Positions 1 to 9,184 of a stretch of 64,000 nucleotides of DNA are shown here, piece after piece. The notes beneath the pieces were generated by a model. It saw only the letters and a list, made by a program, of their open reading frames with translations, searched no databases and was not told the DNA's origin. The position numbers and the translations under genes are program-made. Origin of the DNA: Methylaequor sp045563055 (GTDB lineage Bacteria > Pseudomonadota > Alphaproteobacteria > Methylaequorales > Methylaequoraceae); assembly GCA_045563055.1 (NCBI GenBank), contig JBJKUR010000011.1, positions 103,682 to 167,681 on the forward strand. Direction: 5' to 3'. Position 1 is the stretch's first letter. Every line of letters begins with the position of its first letter.

Positions 1-149
1 AGTTTTTTTAAATCAAAGAGAGAACAAAACCCCCCTGGATTTTGGATAATTTCTGGCCTAAAATTCTTTTTGGTAATTTTTTCAAGTTTATTAACAAGCT
101 TTGATGCATTTTTTGTATTAACACCAGATGATTTATATGTAATTTTTAT
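1..149 (-). CDS. purM: Phosphoribosylaminoimidazole (AIR) synthetase, N-terminus, cut by window edge
   Basis: PurM converts FGAM to AIR with ATP in de novo purine synthesis. Only the first ~49 residues are in the window. They read TYKSSGVNTKNASKLV and then a GG-F-SLFDL motif, matching the PurM N-terminus (Y-K-x-A-G-V-D...GGFGALFDL). No ATG, GTG or TTG lies in frame between the in-frame stop just upstream and this motif. A strong AGGAG (156-160) sits 6 nt before an ATA codon at 147-149, so I place the start there. It is divergent from the DUF2066 gene. Family identity is well supported; the start codon is an inference. Confidence 0.85.
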   Translation of the reverse strand, partial: MKITYKSSGVNTKNASKLVNKLEKITKKNFRPEIIQNPGGFCSLFDLKK

Positions 150-195
150 GATTGACTCCTAAAAAAACATTAATTATTTAGTAAAAAAAAATTAA

Positions 196-204
196 TGCTA
201 TAAA
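196..204 (+). promoter_or_regulatory. Possible extended -10 promoter element for the DUF2066-hdaA pair
   Basis: TGC-TATAAA (196-204) resembles an extended -10 box. It lies in the short divergent gap between purM and the DUF2066 gene. No convincing -35 is seen and background AT content is high, so this is weak. Confidence 0.25.
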
Positions 205-237
205 ATTCTTTAATAAAGGTAAATTAAATATATTATT

Positions 238-1338
238 TTGAAAAAGTTAATAACAAAAATATTCATATTATTTTTTTTCTGCTCTGTAAGTTTAAAAGCA
301 GAAAATTCTATATATACCGTCAAAGATAATCAAATTTTTTTGCAAAATGATAATAATGTTTTGGAGCTTAGAGATATTGCAAAAAAAATGGCATTTCAAA
401 ACGCATTTAATATTCTTACAAAAAAAATTCTTGGACCAAAGGAACTTATAAAATTAGATCGTATAAATGAAATTGATATTTCAAGTTTAATTAAAGATTT
501 CAAAATTATTGAAGAAAAAATTAATGATATAAATTACAGTGCTAATATTGCAGTAAATTTTAACTCTGAGAGTCTTTTAAACTTTTTAGAACAAAATCAA
601 ATTAAAAGTAAAGTCATGGTTTCAGAGGAGTATCTGTTATTTCCCATTTACGATAAATTCAATACATTTTATTTGTGGGAAAAAGACAATGAATGGTACA
701 ATTCTCTTCAAAGTGAATATGATGAACTTGGTTTGTTAAAACTTTATTTTCCAAAAAGAAATCATGTAAATAAATTAAGAATGCCGGCTAAAAGATTGTT
801 GGATAAGGATATTGAGTTAATATCTGATTTTTTAGATCTAAATAATAAAAAAAAGGCAATTATAATTATGCTGGCAGAAAATTATGATTTAAATTCCAAA
901 TCAATTAAATCATCGGTTTCTGCAAAATTATTTTCAAATGGAGAATTTACAGAAATCAATTTATTAAAAAGAAGTGACTTCGAGGAAAACTCTAATGAGT
1001 CAAATGCAAAGCTTATTTCAAAAGTTGTAATAAACGAATTACAGGAATGGTGGAAAAAACAAATTGACTCGATGAGTTTTCAGTCTGATATTGAGAAAGC
1101 TTTTTTTTTGAAACTAGATACATTTGACTTGAAACAAAATATTTTTTTAGAAAATAAAATTAAAAAAATTGTTGGAAAAGATAAATTTTTCTTTCATGAA
1201 TTTAACAACAGAAATGTAATATACAAAATTATGACTAGTTATGATATCAACCAATTGAATCTTGCTTTAGAAATTGAAAACTTAAAGTTGATAAAATCGG
1301 ACTCAGGTAGTGAGTACCTTTTACTTCAATCATATTGA
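238..1338 (+). CDS. DUF2066 domain-containing secreted protein
   Basis: A 366-aa protein with a clear N-terminal signal peptide (hydrophobic IFILFFF stretch, likely cleavage after SLKA near residue 21), so it is probably periplasmic. The N-terminal half (A-x2-NA-x-NIL-TKKIL...NYSANIAVNF) resembles DUF2066 proteins, which often sit next to purM and a DnaA-family gene in Proteobacteria. That same arrangement is seen here. The function of the family is unknown. The start used is TTG at 238 and no good Shine-Dalgarno sits at normal spacing, so the exact start is uncertain. Its stop codon overlaps the next gene's ATG, suggesting translational coupling. Confidence 0.65.
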   Translation: MKKLITKIFILFFFCSVSLKAENSIYTVKDNQIFLQNDNNVLELRDIAKKMAFQNAFNILTKKILGPKELIKLDRINEIDISSLIKDFKIIEEKINDINYSANIAVNFNSESLLNFLEQNQIKSKVMVSEEYLLFPIYDKFNTFYLWEKDNEWYNSLQSEYDELGLLKLYFPKRNHVNKLRMPAKRLLDKDIELISDFLDLNNKKKAIIIMLAENYDLNSKSIKSSVSAKLFSNGEFTEINLLKRSDFEENSNESNAKLISKVVINELQEWWKKQIDSMSFQSDIEKAFFLKLDTFDLKQNIFLENKIKKIVGKDKFFFHEFNNRNVIYKIMTSYDINQLNLALEIENLKLIKSDSGSEYLLLQSY

Positions 1339-2015
1339 TGAAACAAGAAGTACTCAAATTTAGCTTTAAATTTATATCTAATGAATTTTATGTGACTGAA
1401 AAAAATACTTTTGCATATAAAATCATAAAAGACTGGCCAAACTGGAGTAATCAAATTGTGTTTATTTATGGACCAAAAAAATGCGGCAAAACAATGATTT
1501 CTAAAATATGGCAGGAAATGTCATCAGCAAAATATCTTAGTCATAAAAATTTTGACAACTTGGTACCTGATAGTTTTGACTTAAATTTTGTAAAAAAAAA
1601 TAACTGGATAATTGATGATGTAGATAAACTATTATCGAAACACAAAGGTAAGAATAAAGAAAAAGTTTTAAATTTGATAAACATCATTAAAACTAATCCA
1701 AATTCATATCTATTAATGACAAGTCTCACCCCTCCAAATATGATAAATTGTGGTCTTCAAGATTTAACTTCAAGAATACTCGCTTCAATAGTTGTTGAGG
1801 TAGGGTATCCTGATCAGGAACTGTTATCAAAAATCATAAGAAAATATTTGGCAGATAGAAACGTAGAATTATCTGAAAAGTGTATTTTATTTATATCCAA
1901 TAGAATTGAACGTTCTTACGAGTCAGCATTTAAAATTGCAAAAAAGATTGATACACAGTCATTAGAGAATAAATCAAGCATATCAGTTCATTTTTTAAAA
2001 ACTTTATTTAGTTAA
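1338..2015 (+). CDS. hdaA: DnaA-homologue HdaA, regulatory inactivator of DnaA
   Basis: A small AAA+ protein of 225 aa related to DnaA domain III but without the DNA-binding domain IV. With the beta clamp it stimulates ATP hydrolysis by DnaA and so limits re-initiation of replication. Visible are a Walker A-like loop (YGPKKCGKT, about residues 44-52), a Walker B (WIIDDVDKL) and a sensor/box VII region (DLTSRI). The ATG at 1338 is preferred over TTG at 1335; it overlaps the upstream stop (TGATG). The canonical GxxGxGKT loop is slightly altered (K-K-C). The 3' end overlaps rnd tail-to-tail by 12 nt. In related genomes ppk and ppx often lie between hdaA and rnd; they are absent here. Confidence 0.8.
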   Translation: MKQEVLKFSFKFISNEFYVTEKNTFAYKIIKDWPNWSNQIVFIYGPKKCGKTMISKIWQEMSSAKYLSHKNFDNLVPDSFDLNFVKKNNWIIDDVDKLLSKHKGKNKEKVLNLINIIKTNPNSYLLMTSLTPPNMINCGLQDLTSRILASIVVEVGYPDQELLSKIIRKYLADRNVELSEKCILFISNRIERSYESAFKIAKKIDTQSLENKSSISVHFLKTLFS

Positions 2016-2852
2016 TAGTTTTTTTGATTTTAAACTTAATTTATTTAATATTTTAGCTTTTAATTTTTCATTGACACTATCTCTACAGAGAGCTTTGAGT
2101 TCAGAATCAGTTATAACTCTTTTAACAGGGATATTCTTTTCCATAGCCACTATTTCTCTTATCTCGCTATATTTTTTAAGATTCTTTAGTTCCTGATTAT
2201 TATTAGGTTTAAATCTAATTTTTTTCCAAGCTCTTTCTGCTCTTTCTGAATATATTTTATAATCAGTAATTCTAGAATAATATTTTTTAAACAATAATAA
2301 TTTTTTTGTGCTTAACTTTTTCTCAATTTTTTTAAAAAGAGGAATTAAATATTTTACATCATTAATTGCATAAGTTTTTTGATTTTTACTAAGGGGTCTT
2401 TTTCTCCAATCAATAAATTGATTTTGTTTATCTATTTTAACGTTTAAAATACTATTACATGCTTTTGCGTAACTTGTTGAGTTTGAATAGTCAAGAGCTA
2501 GGAGGCAAATTTGAATATCAATAATTGGACAAGGTATTTTATTAAAAATGTGATAAAAAATTTCAACATCCTGTCTAGCAGCATAAAAAATCTTTTTTAT
2601 TCTTGTGTTGAACAATAATTTTTTTATCAAATCCAAATTAAAAGATGCTTCTTTAGGGTCAAGAATTATCGATTGTTGGTTATTGGATAGCTGGATTAGG
2701 CATAACTCTGGGTAATAGGTATCTACTCTGTAAAACTCTGTATCAACTCCAATTAATTTATCTTTTTGACATTTTTCATAGAATTGTTTTAATTGATCAT
2801 TATTAATTTCCAACACTAATAGATTATTATCATTTATAAGTTTTATCTTCAA
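2004..2852 (-). CDS. rnd: Ribonuclease D, short form
   Basis: A 3'-5' exoribonuclease acting in tRNA 3' maturation and RNA decay. DEDDy-family motifs are visible: GVDTEF (Exo I), an Asp in a KKIFYAARQDVEIF segment (Exo II) and YAINDVKYL (Exo III with Tyr). At 282 aa it is about 90-100 residues shorter than typical RNase D; only one partial HRDC-like region remains at the C-terminus. The start appears to be TTG (2850-2852), since no ATG lies in frame upstream before a stop. Only 5 bp separate this start from the divergent aspS ATG, so its promoter must lie inside aspS or transcripts are nearly leaderless. Confidence 0.85.
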   Translation of the reverse strand: MKIKLINDNNLLVLEINNDQLKQFYEKCQKDKLIGVDTEFYRVDTYYPELCLIQLSNNQQSIILDPKEASFNLDLIKKLLFNTRIKKIFYAARQDVEIFYHIFNKIPCPIIDIQICLLALDYSNSTSYAKACNSILNVKIDKQNQFIDWRKRPLSKNQKTYAINDVKYLIPLFKKIEKKLSTKKLLLFKKYYSRITDYKIYSERAERAWKKIRFKPNNNQELKNLKKYSEIREIVAMEKNIPVKRVITDSELKALCRDSVNEKLKAKILNKLSLKSKKLLTK

Positions 2853-2857
2853 ATTAA

Positions 2858-4636
2858 ATGAACAAATTTAGAACTCATAACTGCGGTGAATTATCCCAAA
2901 CTGATGAAAACCAAGAGGTTATTTTATCTGGCTGGGTCAATAAAAAAAGAGACCACGGCGGATTACTTTTTATCGATTTGAGAGATCATTATGGAGTTAC
3001 CCAATGTGTATTTGATTTAAATATTAAAAATTTCGATAAAATAGAATCTTTAAAACTTGAAAGTGTATTAAAAATTTCTGGAAAAGTTGTTAAGAGAAGT
3101 AAGGATACCGTTAATAAAGGTCTATCAACTGGTTTAATAGAAATTGTTGTTGATAATTTTACAATTTTGAATGAATCAGAACAAATCCCATTTCAAATTG
3201 CTATTAATGATGATGCTCCAGAGGAACAAAGATTAAAATTTCGATATTTAGACTTAAGAAGAGAGAAAATACACCAAAATATTATTTTAAGATCAAAGGT
3301 TATTAATAGCATAAGAGAAAAAATGATATCAAGAGGCTTTTTAGAGATCCAGACTCCAATTCTAACAGCATCATCTCCAGAGGGTGCAAGAGACTTTTTA
3401 GTTCCTAGTAGATTAAATCAAGGAAAGTTTTACGCACTTCCGCAAGCACCTCAAATTTTCAAACAATTGTTGATGGTATCATCCTTTGATAAATATTTCC
3501 AAATTGCTCCATGTTTTCGAGATGAAGACGCTAGAGCTGACAGATCACCTGGCGAATTTTATCAACTCGATTTTGAAATGTCCTTTGTTGAACAAGAGGA
3601 TGTACTAAATGAAATAGAACCAGTATTATATGAGATTTTCACTAAATATTCTGAAAAACAAGTTTCAAAACCTCCTTTTAAAAGAATAAAATATAAAGAT
3701 TCAATTGAGAAATATGGAACTGACAAACCGGATTTAAGAAACCCTTTACTTATTTCAGATTTGACAGAATGCTTTGTAGATTCAGGGTTCAAGATTTTTG
3801 AAAATAATATCAAAAATGGACAAGTTGTTAAGGGAATTAGAGCTCCACAATCTAGTGAGAAGTCGAGAGCTTGGTTTGATAAACTTAATAATTGGGCTAG
3901 AGATCAAGGTCAAAAAGGGCTGGGTTACATTATTTTTAGTGGAGGAGAATTCAAAGGACCAATTGCAAATAATCTAAAGAAAGAGAAACTTGAACAAATA
4001 AAAGTTAATTCAAGTCTTAAAGATGGAGATTCTATTTTCTTTATTTCTGACTCAGAGATTGAAGCTACAAGATTCTGCTCTATCGTAAGAAAGGAGTTAT
4101 GTGATCAACTTAATCTTCTTAAAAAAGATGTATATGAATTTTGTTGGATTGTTGATTTTCCTATGTTTGAGATAGATTCTAATAAAAATAAGTTAGACTT
4201 TAGTCACAATCCATTTTCCATGCCTCAGGGTGGAATGGATTCCTTGCTTAATAAAAATCCATTAGAAATCTTAGCTTGGCAATTTGATATTGTTTGCAAT
4301 GGTATTGAACTATCCTCAGGTGCAATAAGAAACCATAAACCTGAGATAATGATAAAAGCATTTGAGATTGCTGGTTATAGTATTGAGGATTTGAAAGAAA
4401 AATTTGGTTTTTTATTCAATGCTTTTAAGTTTGGAGCGCCTCCTCATGGTGGATCAGCTCCTGGAATTGATAGAATAATTATGCTGCTTTCCAATGAAGA
4501 GAACCTTAGAGAAGTTGTAGCATTTCCTATGAATCAACAAGCAGAGGACTTGATGCTGGGTTCTCCAACCAGTATTGGTGATAAACATTTGAAAGAATTG
4601 GGTGTAAATATTATTAAAAAAAGAGAAACTACTTAA
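2858..4636 (+). CDS. aspS: Aspartyl-tRNA synthetase
   Basis: A class IIb synthetase charging tRNA-Asp. With GatCAB encoded at 13.8-17 kb it may be non-discriminating and also make Asp-tRNA(Asn); that is inference. The 592 aa are normal length. Seen in order: an N-terminal OB-fold (LSGWVNKKRDHGGLLFIDLRD), motif 2 (CFRDEDARADR), the bacterial GAD insertion region, and motif 3 near the C-terminus (GGSAPGIDRIIMLL). No Shine-Dalgarno is visible before the ATG, and the 5-bp gap to rnd leaves no room for one. Ends 8 nt inside the convergent rpmG. Confidence 0.97.
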   Translation: MNKFRTHNCGELSQTDENQEVILSGWVNKKRDHGGLLFIDLRDHYGVTQCVFDLNIKNFDKIESLKLESVLKISGKVVKRSKDTVNKGLSTGLIEIVVDNFTILNESEQIPFQIAINDDAPEEQRLKFRYLDLRREKIHQNIILRSKVINSIREKMISRGFLEIQTPILTASSPEGARDFLVPSRLNQGKFYALPQAPQIFKQLLMVSSFDKYFQIAPCFRDEDARADRSPGEFYQLDFEMSFVEQEDVLNEIEPVLYEIFTKYSEKQVSKPPFKRIKYKDSIEKYGTDKPDLRNPLLISDLTECFVDSGFKIFENNIKNGQVVKGIRAPQSSEKSRAWFDKLNNWARDQGQKGLGYIIFSGGEFKGPIANNLKKEKLEQIKVNSSLKDGDSIFFISDSEIEATRFCSIVRKELCDQLNLLKKDVYEFCWIVDFPMFEIDSNKNKLDFSHNPFSMPQGGMDSLLNKNPLEILAWQFDIVCNGIELSSGAIRNHKPEIMIKAFEIAGYSIEDLKEKFGFLFNAFKFGAPPHGGSAPGIDRIIMLLSNEENLREVVAFPMNQQAEDLMLGSPTSIGDKHLKELGVNIIKKRETT

Positions 4637-4796
4637 TCTTTTGTTCTTTAAATACAACATGTTTTCTTACTTTTGGATCATACTTTTTTAACTCTAATTT
4701 TTCTGTCATAGATTTAGGGTTTTTATTTGTGACATAAAAATAGCCTGTATTAGCTGTACTAACCATCTTAATTTGTATTGTATTTGATTTTGCCAT
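4629..4796 (-). CDS. rpmG: 50S ribosomal protein L33
   Basis: A 55-aa ribosomal protein of the large subunit. The sequence begins MAKSNTIQIKMVST, continues with GYFYVTNKNPKS and ends in basic YDPKVRKHVVFKEQK, matching the alphaproteobacterial L33 without zinc-binding cysteines. It overlaps the end of aspS tail-to-tail by 8 nt. It follows DUF983, rnr and topA, a run conserved in Alphaproteobacteria, although it has its own short upstream gap (4797-4826). Confidence 0.95.
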   Translation of the reverse strand: MAKSNTIQIKMVSTANTGYFYVTNKNPKSMTEKLELKKYDPKVRKHVVFKEQKIK

Positions 4797-4826
4797 TATT
4801 CATTTATATTAATATTAAAATTTGTG

Positions 4827-5180
4827 TCAAGGTTTACCTGACTTATCACCTAAAAAAATTTGAATGCCAATAAAAGCTCCTTTAACCCTTGGTAACAACC
4901 AAAGCGTAAAGATAATAGTCATAATTGGCCAGGTTATCATTTGCAAAGTAATCGACGGGCTAAGATGTTTTTCAGTTAACAATATAAGTGGAATTATTAA
5001 ATGTCCTACTAAAAAAATAGTAATGTAGGCTGGTGCATCATCGGATTTATAATCAGACAATTTAATTCCACAATTAGAGCATTTTTTATGTGTTTTAATG
5101 TATTTAATAAATATTGGAGACTTACCACAATGAGGACATTTTTTATTAAAACCTCTTTTCAAAAAAGTTATTTTTTTCAC
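4827..5180 (-). CDS. DUF983 family membrane protein with zinc ribbon
   Basis: A 117-aa protein with two CxxC pairs near the N-terminus (CPHCG at about residues 15-19 and CSNCG about 15 residues later), typical of a zinc ribbon. Two hydrophobic segments follow (ITIFLVGHLIIPLILL and WPIMTIIFTLWLLP). This matches DUF983, an uncharacterised family commonly encoded beside rnr in Alphaproteobacteria. It overlaps the end of rnr by 4 nt (ATGA), so it is co-translated with it. The biochemical role is unknown. Confidence 0.8.
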   Translation of the reverse strand: MKKITFLKRGFNKKCPHCGKSPIFIKYIKTHKKCSNCGIKLSDYKSDDAPAYITIFLVGHLIIPLILLTEKHLSPSITLQMITWPIMTIIFTLWLLPRVKGAFIGIQIFLGDKSGKP

Positions 5181-6649
5181 TTATTATCAACCATTCCTCT
5201 TACTTTTTCTGCTAAAATCTTGCCTGACCTTATATCATTTTTTTTAATTCTAAAAGAAACTTTCTGTCCAATTCTAAATTCTGACTTTATATTGAATTTC
5301 TTATTGTAACTCTGATTCCTCGGTTTAACTCTCGCAAGACATGAGAAAGGTAATTCTAATGCTTTTATAAAAATACCAAATGACTCTATGCCGTCTATAA
5401 TACCAGTGAAAAATTTCCTTTTGGATTTATTAATGTAAAGACTACAAGCCCTTTCAATTATTTTTCTTTCCATAAAATCTGATTTTTTTTCTTGAGACGT
5501 AAGATGTTCAGAGAGTGAAGCTTCTAGTTTGTTTCTTTTTTTATTAAAGAAGAAGTTAACTAAATCTCTGTGTACTTGTAAATCTGAATATCTTCTAATT
5601 GGTGATGTGAAATGAGTATAATAACTTAGTGATAAACCAAAATGTCCTTCATTTTTCTCGAAATAATAAGCCTTAGTTTGAGATCGGAGGAGAGCATCAT
5701 TCAAAAAATTTTTTTTTTTATTTAACTTATCGATGATTTTATTAAAGTCTATTTGATTATTAAATTTCTCTTTATTGTAAATATCATTATCTTTAAGTAT
5801 CTTTTTTAAATTAATAATCTTTTCTTTACTTGGTTTTTCATGATTTCTGAAAATCGAGTTTAGCTTGTTATTTTTTAAAAATCTTGCAACATTCTCGTTA
5901 GCCAGAATCATAAACTCTTCTATCAACTTGTACGACTCCAATCTTGGCTTTTTTTTAAAAGTAAATTGGTTATCAAGCTTATTAATAATCTGGAACTCAT
6001 CTGTTTCAAATTTGATTTTATTTCTTTGCTTTGAGTTAAAATTCAATATTTTGTAGCTCTCGAATAAATTCTCTATAAGCTTAAAATATTTATTATTCGA
6101 ATCATTTGAGTAGTGTATATTGTCCACTTGTTCATATGTTAGTCTTGCCACTGACATTATTTTTGCTCTGTGTATATCAAATTTGGATACTATATTTTTG
6201 GTGAGTTCAATTTCTACAACAATGCATAATCTTTCTTTGTTAGGAACTAATGAACATATATCATTTGAAATTTCAGTGGGTAACATTGGAACAACTCGAT
6301 CAGGAAAGTAAAATGAATTACCCCGTTTTTTAGCTTCTAAATCTAATAAATCATTTTTTTGCACGTAAAAACTAACATCAGCTATTGCTACCATTATTTT
6401 CGTTTTATTTTTTTTATTTTCTGACCAAACAGCATCATCAAAATCTCGACTGTCTTCCCCATCTATAGTAACAAAAGGAATCTTTGTAAAATTCTTATGA
6501 GCAGTAGGTTTTTTTTTTCTAATTTTTTCAATATCAACTGAAATAGACTTTGGGAACCCTTGTCTGAGCGAATTTTCTCGTATCTCAGATTCAATTATGT
6601 GCTTAAGGTCAATATTATTTTTATTTTTCTTTATGATTCTCATATGCAT
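5177..6649 (-). CDS. rnr: Ribonuclease R, N-terminally reduced
   Basis: A processive 3'-5' exoribonuclease of the RNB (RNase II/R) family that degrades structured RNA. The catalytic signature DGEDSRDFDDAV (metal-binding aspartates) is intact at about residues 63-74, the FTSPIRRYSDLQVHR motif is intact, and a C-terminal S1-like domain follows (FFTGIIDGIESFGIFI). At 490 aa it is far shorter than usual RNase R (about 700-800 aa): the N-terminal helix-turn-helix and both cold-shock domains are missing. Only 44 bp lie between its ATG and topA, so the missing part is not encoded upstream. Confidence 0.88.
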   Translation of the reverse strand: MHMRIIKKNKNNIDLKHIIESEIRENSLRQGFPKSISVDIEKIRKKKPTAHKNFTKIPFVTIDGEDSRDFDDAVWSENKKNKTKIMVAIADVSFYVQKNDLLDLEAKKRGNSFYFPDRVVPMLPTEISNDICSLVPNKERLCIVVEIELTKNIVSKFDIHRAKIMSVARLTYEQVDNIHYSNDSNNKYFKLIENLFESYKILNFNSKQRNKIKFETDEFQIINKLDNQFTFKKKPRLESYKLIEEFMILANENVARFLKNNKLNSIFRNHEKPSKEKIINLKKILKDNDIYNKEKFNNQIDFNKIIDKLNKKKNFLNDALLRSQTKAYYFEKNEGHFGLSLSYYTHFTSPIRRYSDLQVHRDLVNFFFNKKRNKLEASLSEHLTSQEKKSDFMERKIIERACSLYINKSKRKFFTGIIDGIESFGIFIKALELPFSCLARVKPRNQSYNKKFNIKSEFRIGQKVSFRIKKNDIRSGKILAEKVRGMVDNK

Positions 6650-6693
6650 GTTCTAGATAGTAAATGACTTAATTGCTTATATATTATGATATA

Positions 6694-9135
6694 TTAACTT
6701 TTCTTTCCCCTCCCACCTTTTTCAATAATTTCTAAAGCAATTTCTAGAGAAACCTTCTTATCTGAAAAATCTTTGGGGATGGAATAATTCTTTTTTTTAT
6801 ACGAGAGGTAGTCAGGTCTTCCTTTGATCCCTTTTTTTTGTAGTATTTCTTTTTTTGATTCTGGGTGTGTTCCAATTACAATTTCTCTGTTTAGATCAAT
6901 GTTTTTTTGGATCAGTTCGATTGCCCTATTAATTCCAATTTCTGTTACATCATCATCTTTCAATGAGACAAATTTATTATTATGTTTTAGATATGGTCCA
7001 TATGGTCCAATTGAACCTGTAATTTCTTTTTTAGTTTCAGGGAATATGCCAATAGTTCTTGGTAGTTTTATTAATTTTAAAGATTTTTGGATATTGATTT
7101 CATCATTCTGAATGTTTTTGGGTATGCTTACTCTTTTGGGTTTTGAATCATCAGTTAACATTTCTAAATACCTACCATACTTACCAATTTTGAGAAATAT
7201 ATCTGCACCAGATTCAGGGTTAGTTCCAATTTTTTTCCCTTCCCCAGTTAATTCAGTATTATCAGTATCATCACCAATTGCAGAACTGTATTTACAACCT
7301 GAATCTTTATTATAATTAGTACAACCTAAAAATGGACCAGCAGATGCAAACTTGATAGTTAAATTTCCAGCATCACATTTTGGACAGTTCTTTTGTTTTA
7401 TTATTTCTGGACTTAAATCATTTACTTTATTTATTACCTCAGTAATACTTTTTCCCTCAACTTCTTTAACTGTAAGATTTAACAAGGTTAAGAATTCTTT
7501 TAGTGTTTGTTTCCAGGAAGACTTAGATTCTGTTATGAGGTCTAGTTGTTCTTCTAAATTAGCTGTAAATTCATAATCAACGAACTTAAAGAAAAAACCA
7601 TCAAGAAATTTTGATAAGATTTTTCCTCTTGAAGTTGGTGTAAGAGATTTATTTTTGATAGTTATATACGAGTTGCTCTCTAGCCTGGAAAAAATTGATA
7701 CATACGTTGATGGTCTTCCAATTCCAAGTTCCTCTAACTTCTTAATTAGTCCTGCTTCAGAGTATCTATTAGGAGGTTTAGTGAAATTCTGCTTTATATT
7801 AACTTTGTCTATTTGAATCTTGTCACCTTTCATAAGGTTTGGAAGTGATTGTTCAGTCTCTGCTTTATCTGAATAGTTATAAATTTTTTTAAATCCATCA
7901 AAAATTGGGACAGAGCCAGAGGATTTCAAAATAATTGATTCTCCTTTAATAAAATATGTCGTTTCAAGGTTCTTACTTTGGTTCATTTGTGATGCCACTG
8001 TTCTCTTCCATATAAGATCATATAATTTAAATTGATCTTGATTTAGAATATTCTTTACACTCTCAGGTTTAACATTTAACTGAGTGGGTGTGACAGCTTC
8101 ATGACCCTGTTGAACAAATTTTGATTTTTCATTATAGTGAATTGATTTTTCAGGTAAATATTCTTTACCAATTTCCGTTCCAATTAAATCTCTCAACTTA
8201 TCTATCTCATCTTTTTTCATGCGATTTGAGTCAGATCTGTGATATGTTATTAAGGCTCCATGACCAGAGATACCATCTTTTAATTGTTGTGCTAGAGAGT
8301 TGGTATATTTTGGACTAAAACCAAGTTTTGATGAGGCATCCTGTAATAATAATGAATTAGAGAATGGTGAATATGGACTTCTGTTTTTATTTTTCTTAAC
8401 TACATCACTAACATTAAAACTTTCTGAATATATTTTACTTTGGAGCTGTTTAGCAAGTTTCTCGTCTTTAATTGAAAGTTTTTGAAACTTATTCTCGTTT
8501 TCTTGATAAAGAAAACAATTTATTTTTTTTCCACTTTGATCTAAAACTTCAATTTCTATTTCCCAATATTCTTCTGGAGTAAAAAGATCAATTTTTTTTT
8601 CTCTTTCGCATAAAATTTTTAGAGTAGGTGACTGAACTCTTCCCGCTGACTTACCAAAAATTGTTCTCCTGGTTGTAATTGGAGAAATCTTATAACCAAA
8701 GAACTTATCTAAAAATCTTCTAGTTATAGCTGCATTCACAAGATCTTGATTTATTTCCCTAGGATTTTGGATCGCTTCAATAATATCTTTTTTTCTAACT
8801 GCCGAAAATTCAATTCTTTTAAACTCTTTTTTATCTACTAGTTTTTTTTCTTTACACATTTCTACAACATGCCAAGCTATTAGCTCACCCTCTCTATCTG
8901 GATCAAGAGCCAGGAATATTTCATTTGCTTTTTTAATATTTTCTATAATTGGGTCTGCTTTGCTTTTATCAATCACCCATTGTTTTACAGTAAAATCATC
9001 ATCTTCTTCAATTCCAATTCCTTTTTCTGGAAGATCTCTAAAGTGACCTATGCTGGAGACAACCTCGAAGCTATTATCTAAGTATCCTTTTATAGTTTTG
9101 GCTTTGGCAGGGGATTCAACAATTAGAAGTTTCAT
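6694..9135 (-). CDS. topA: DNA topoisomerase I
   Basis: A type IA topoisomerase relaxing negative supercoils. Seen along its 813 aa: the N-terminal Toprim domain (MKLLIVESPAKAKTIKGYL, and LALDPDREGELIAWH with the DxDxE-type acidic set), GRVQSPTLKIL, the active-site Tyr in LITYHRSDSNRM, then GIGRPSTYVSI, a four-Cys zinc finger (CPKCDAGN...GCTNY...GCKYS) and Lys-rich C-terminal repeats (GKYGRYLEM, IGPYGPYLK). Normal family length. In many Alphaproteobacteria dprA precedes it; here plsY does, with a 49-bp gap that cannot hold dprA. Confidence 0.97.
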   Translation of the reverse strand: MKLLIVESPAKAKTIKGYLDNSFEVVSSIGHFRDLPEKGIGIEEDDDFTVKQWVIDKSKADPIIENIKKANEIFLALDPDREGELIAWHVVEMCKEKKLVDKKEFKRIEFSAVRKKDIIEAIQNPREINQDLVNAAITRRFLDKFFGYKISPITTRRTIFGKSAGRVQSPTLKILCEREKKIDLFTPEEYWEIEIEVLDQSGKKINCFLYQENENKFQKLSIKDEKLAKQLQSKIYSESFNVSDVVKKNKNRSPYSPFSNSLLLQDASSKLGFSPKYTNSLAQQLKDGISGHGALITYHRSDSNRMKKDEIDKLRDLIGTEIGKEYLPEKSIHYNEKSKFVQQGHEAVTPTQLNVKPESVKNILNQDQFKLYDLIWKRTVASQMNQSKNLETTYFIKGESIILKSSGSVPIFDGFKKIYNYSDKAETEQSLPNLMKGDKIQIDKVNIKQNFTKPPNRYSEAGLIKKLEELGIGRPSTYVSIFSRLESNSYITIKNKSLTPTSRGKILSKFLDGFFFKFVDYEFTANLEEQLDLITESKSSWKQTLKEFLTLLNLTVKEVEGKSITEVINKVNDLSPEIIKQKNCPKCDAGNLTIKFASAGPFLGCTNYNKDSGCKYSSAIGDDTDNTELTGEGKKIGTNPESGADIFLKIGKYGRYLEMLTDDSKPKRVSIPKNIQNDEINIQKSLKLIKLPRTIGIFPETKKEITGSIGPYGPYLKHNNKFVSLKDDDVTEIGINRAIELIQKNIDLNREIVIGTHPESKKEILQKKGIKGRPDYLSYKKKNYSIPKDFSDKKVSLEIALEIIEKGGRGKKS

Positions 9136-9184
9136 AATAATGACGTTTTCTATATTTTTAAAAGTAAAAAGTCAAAAAATATTT

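Noticed and set aside
5088..5309. Plus-strand 73-aa reading frame opposite DUF983/rnr
   Set aside because: Lies across two conserved genes on the other strand and has no family features.
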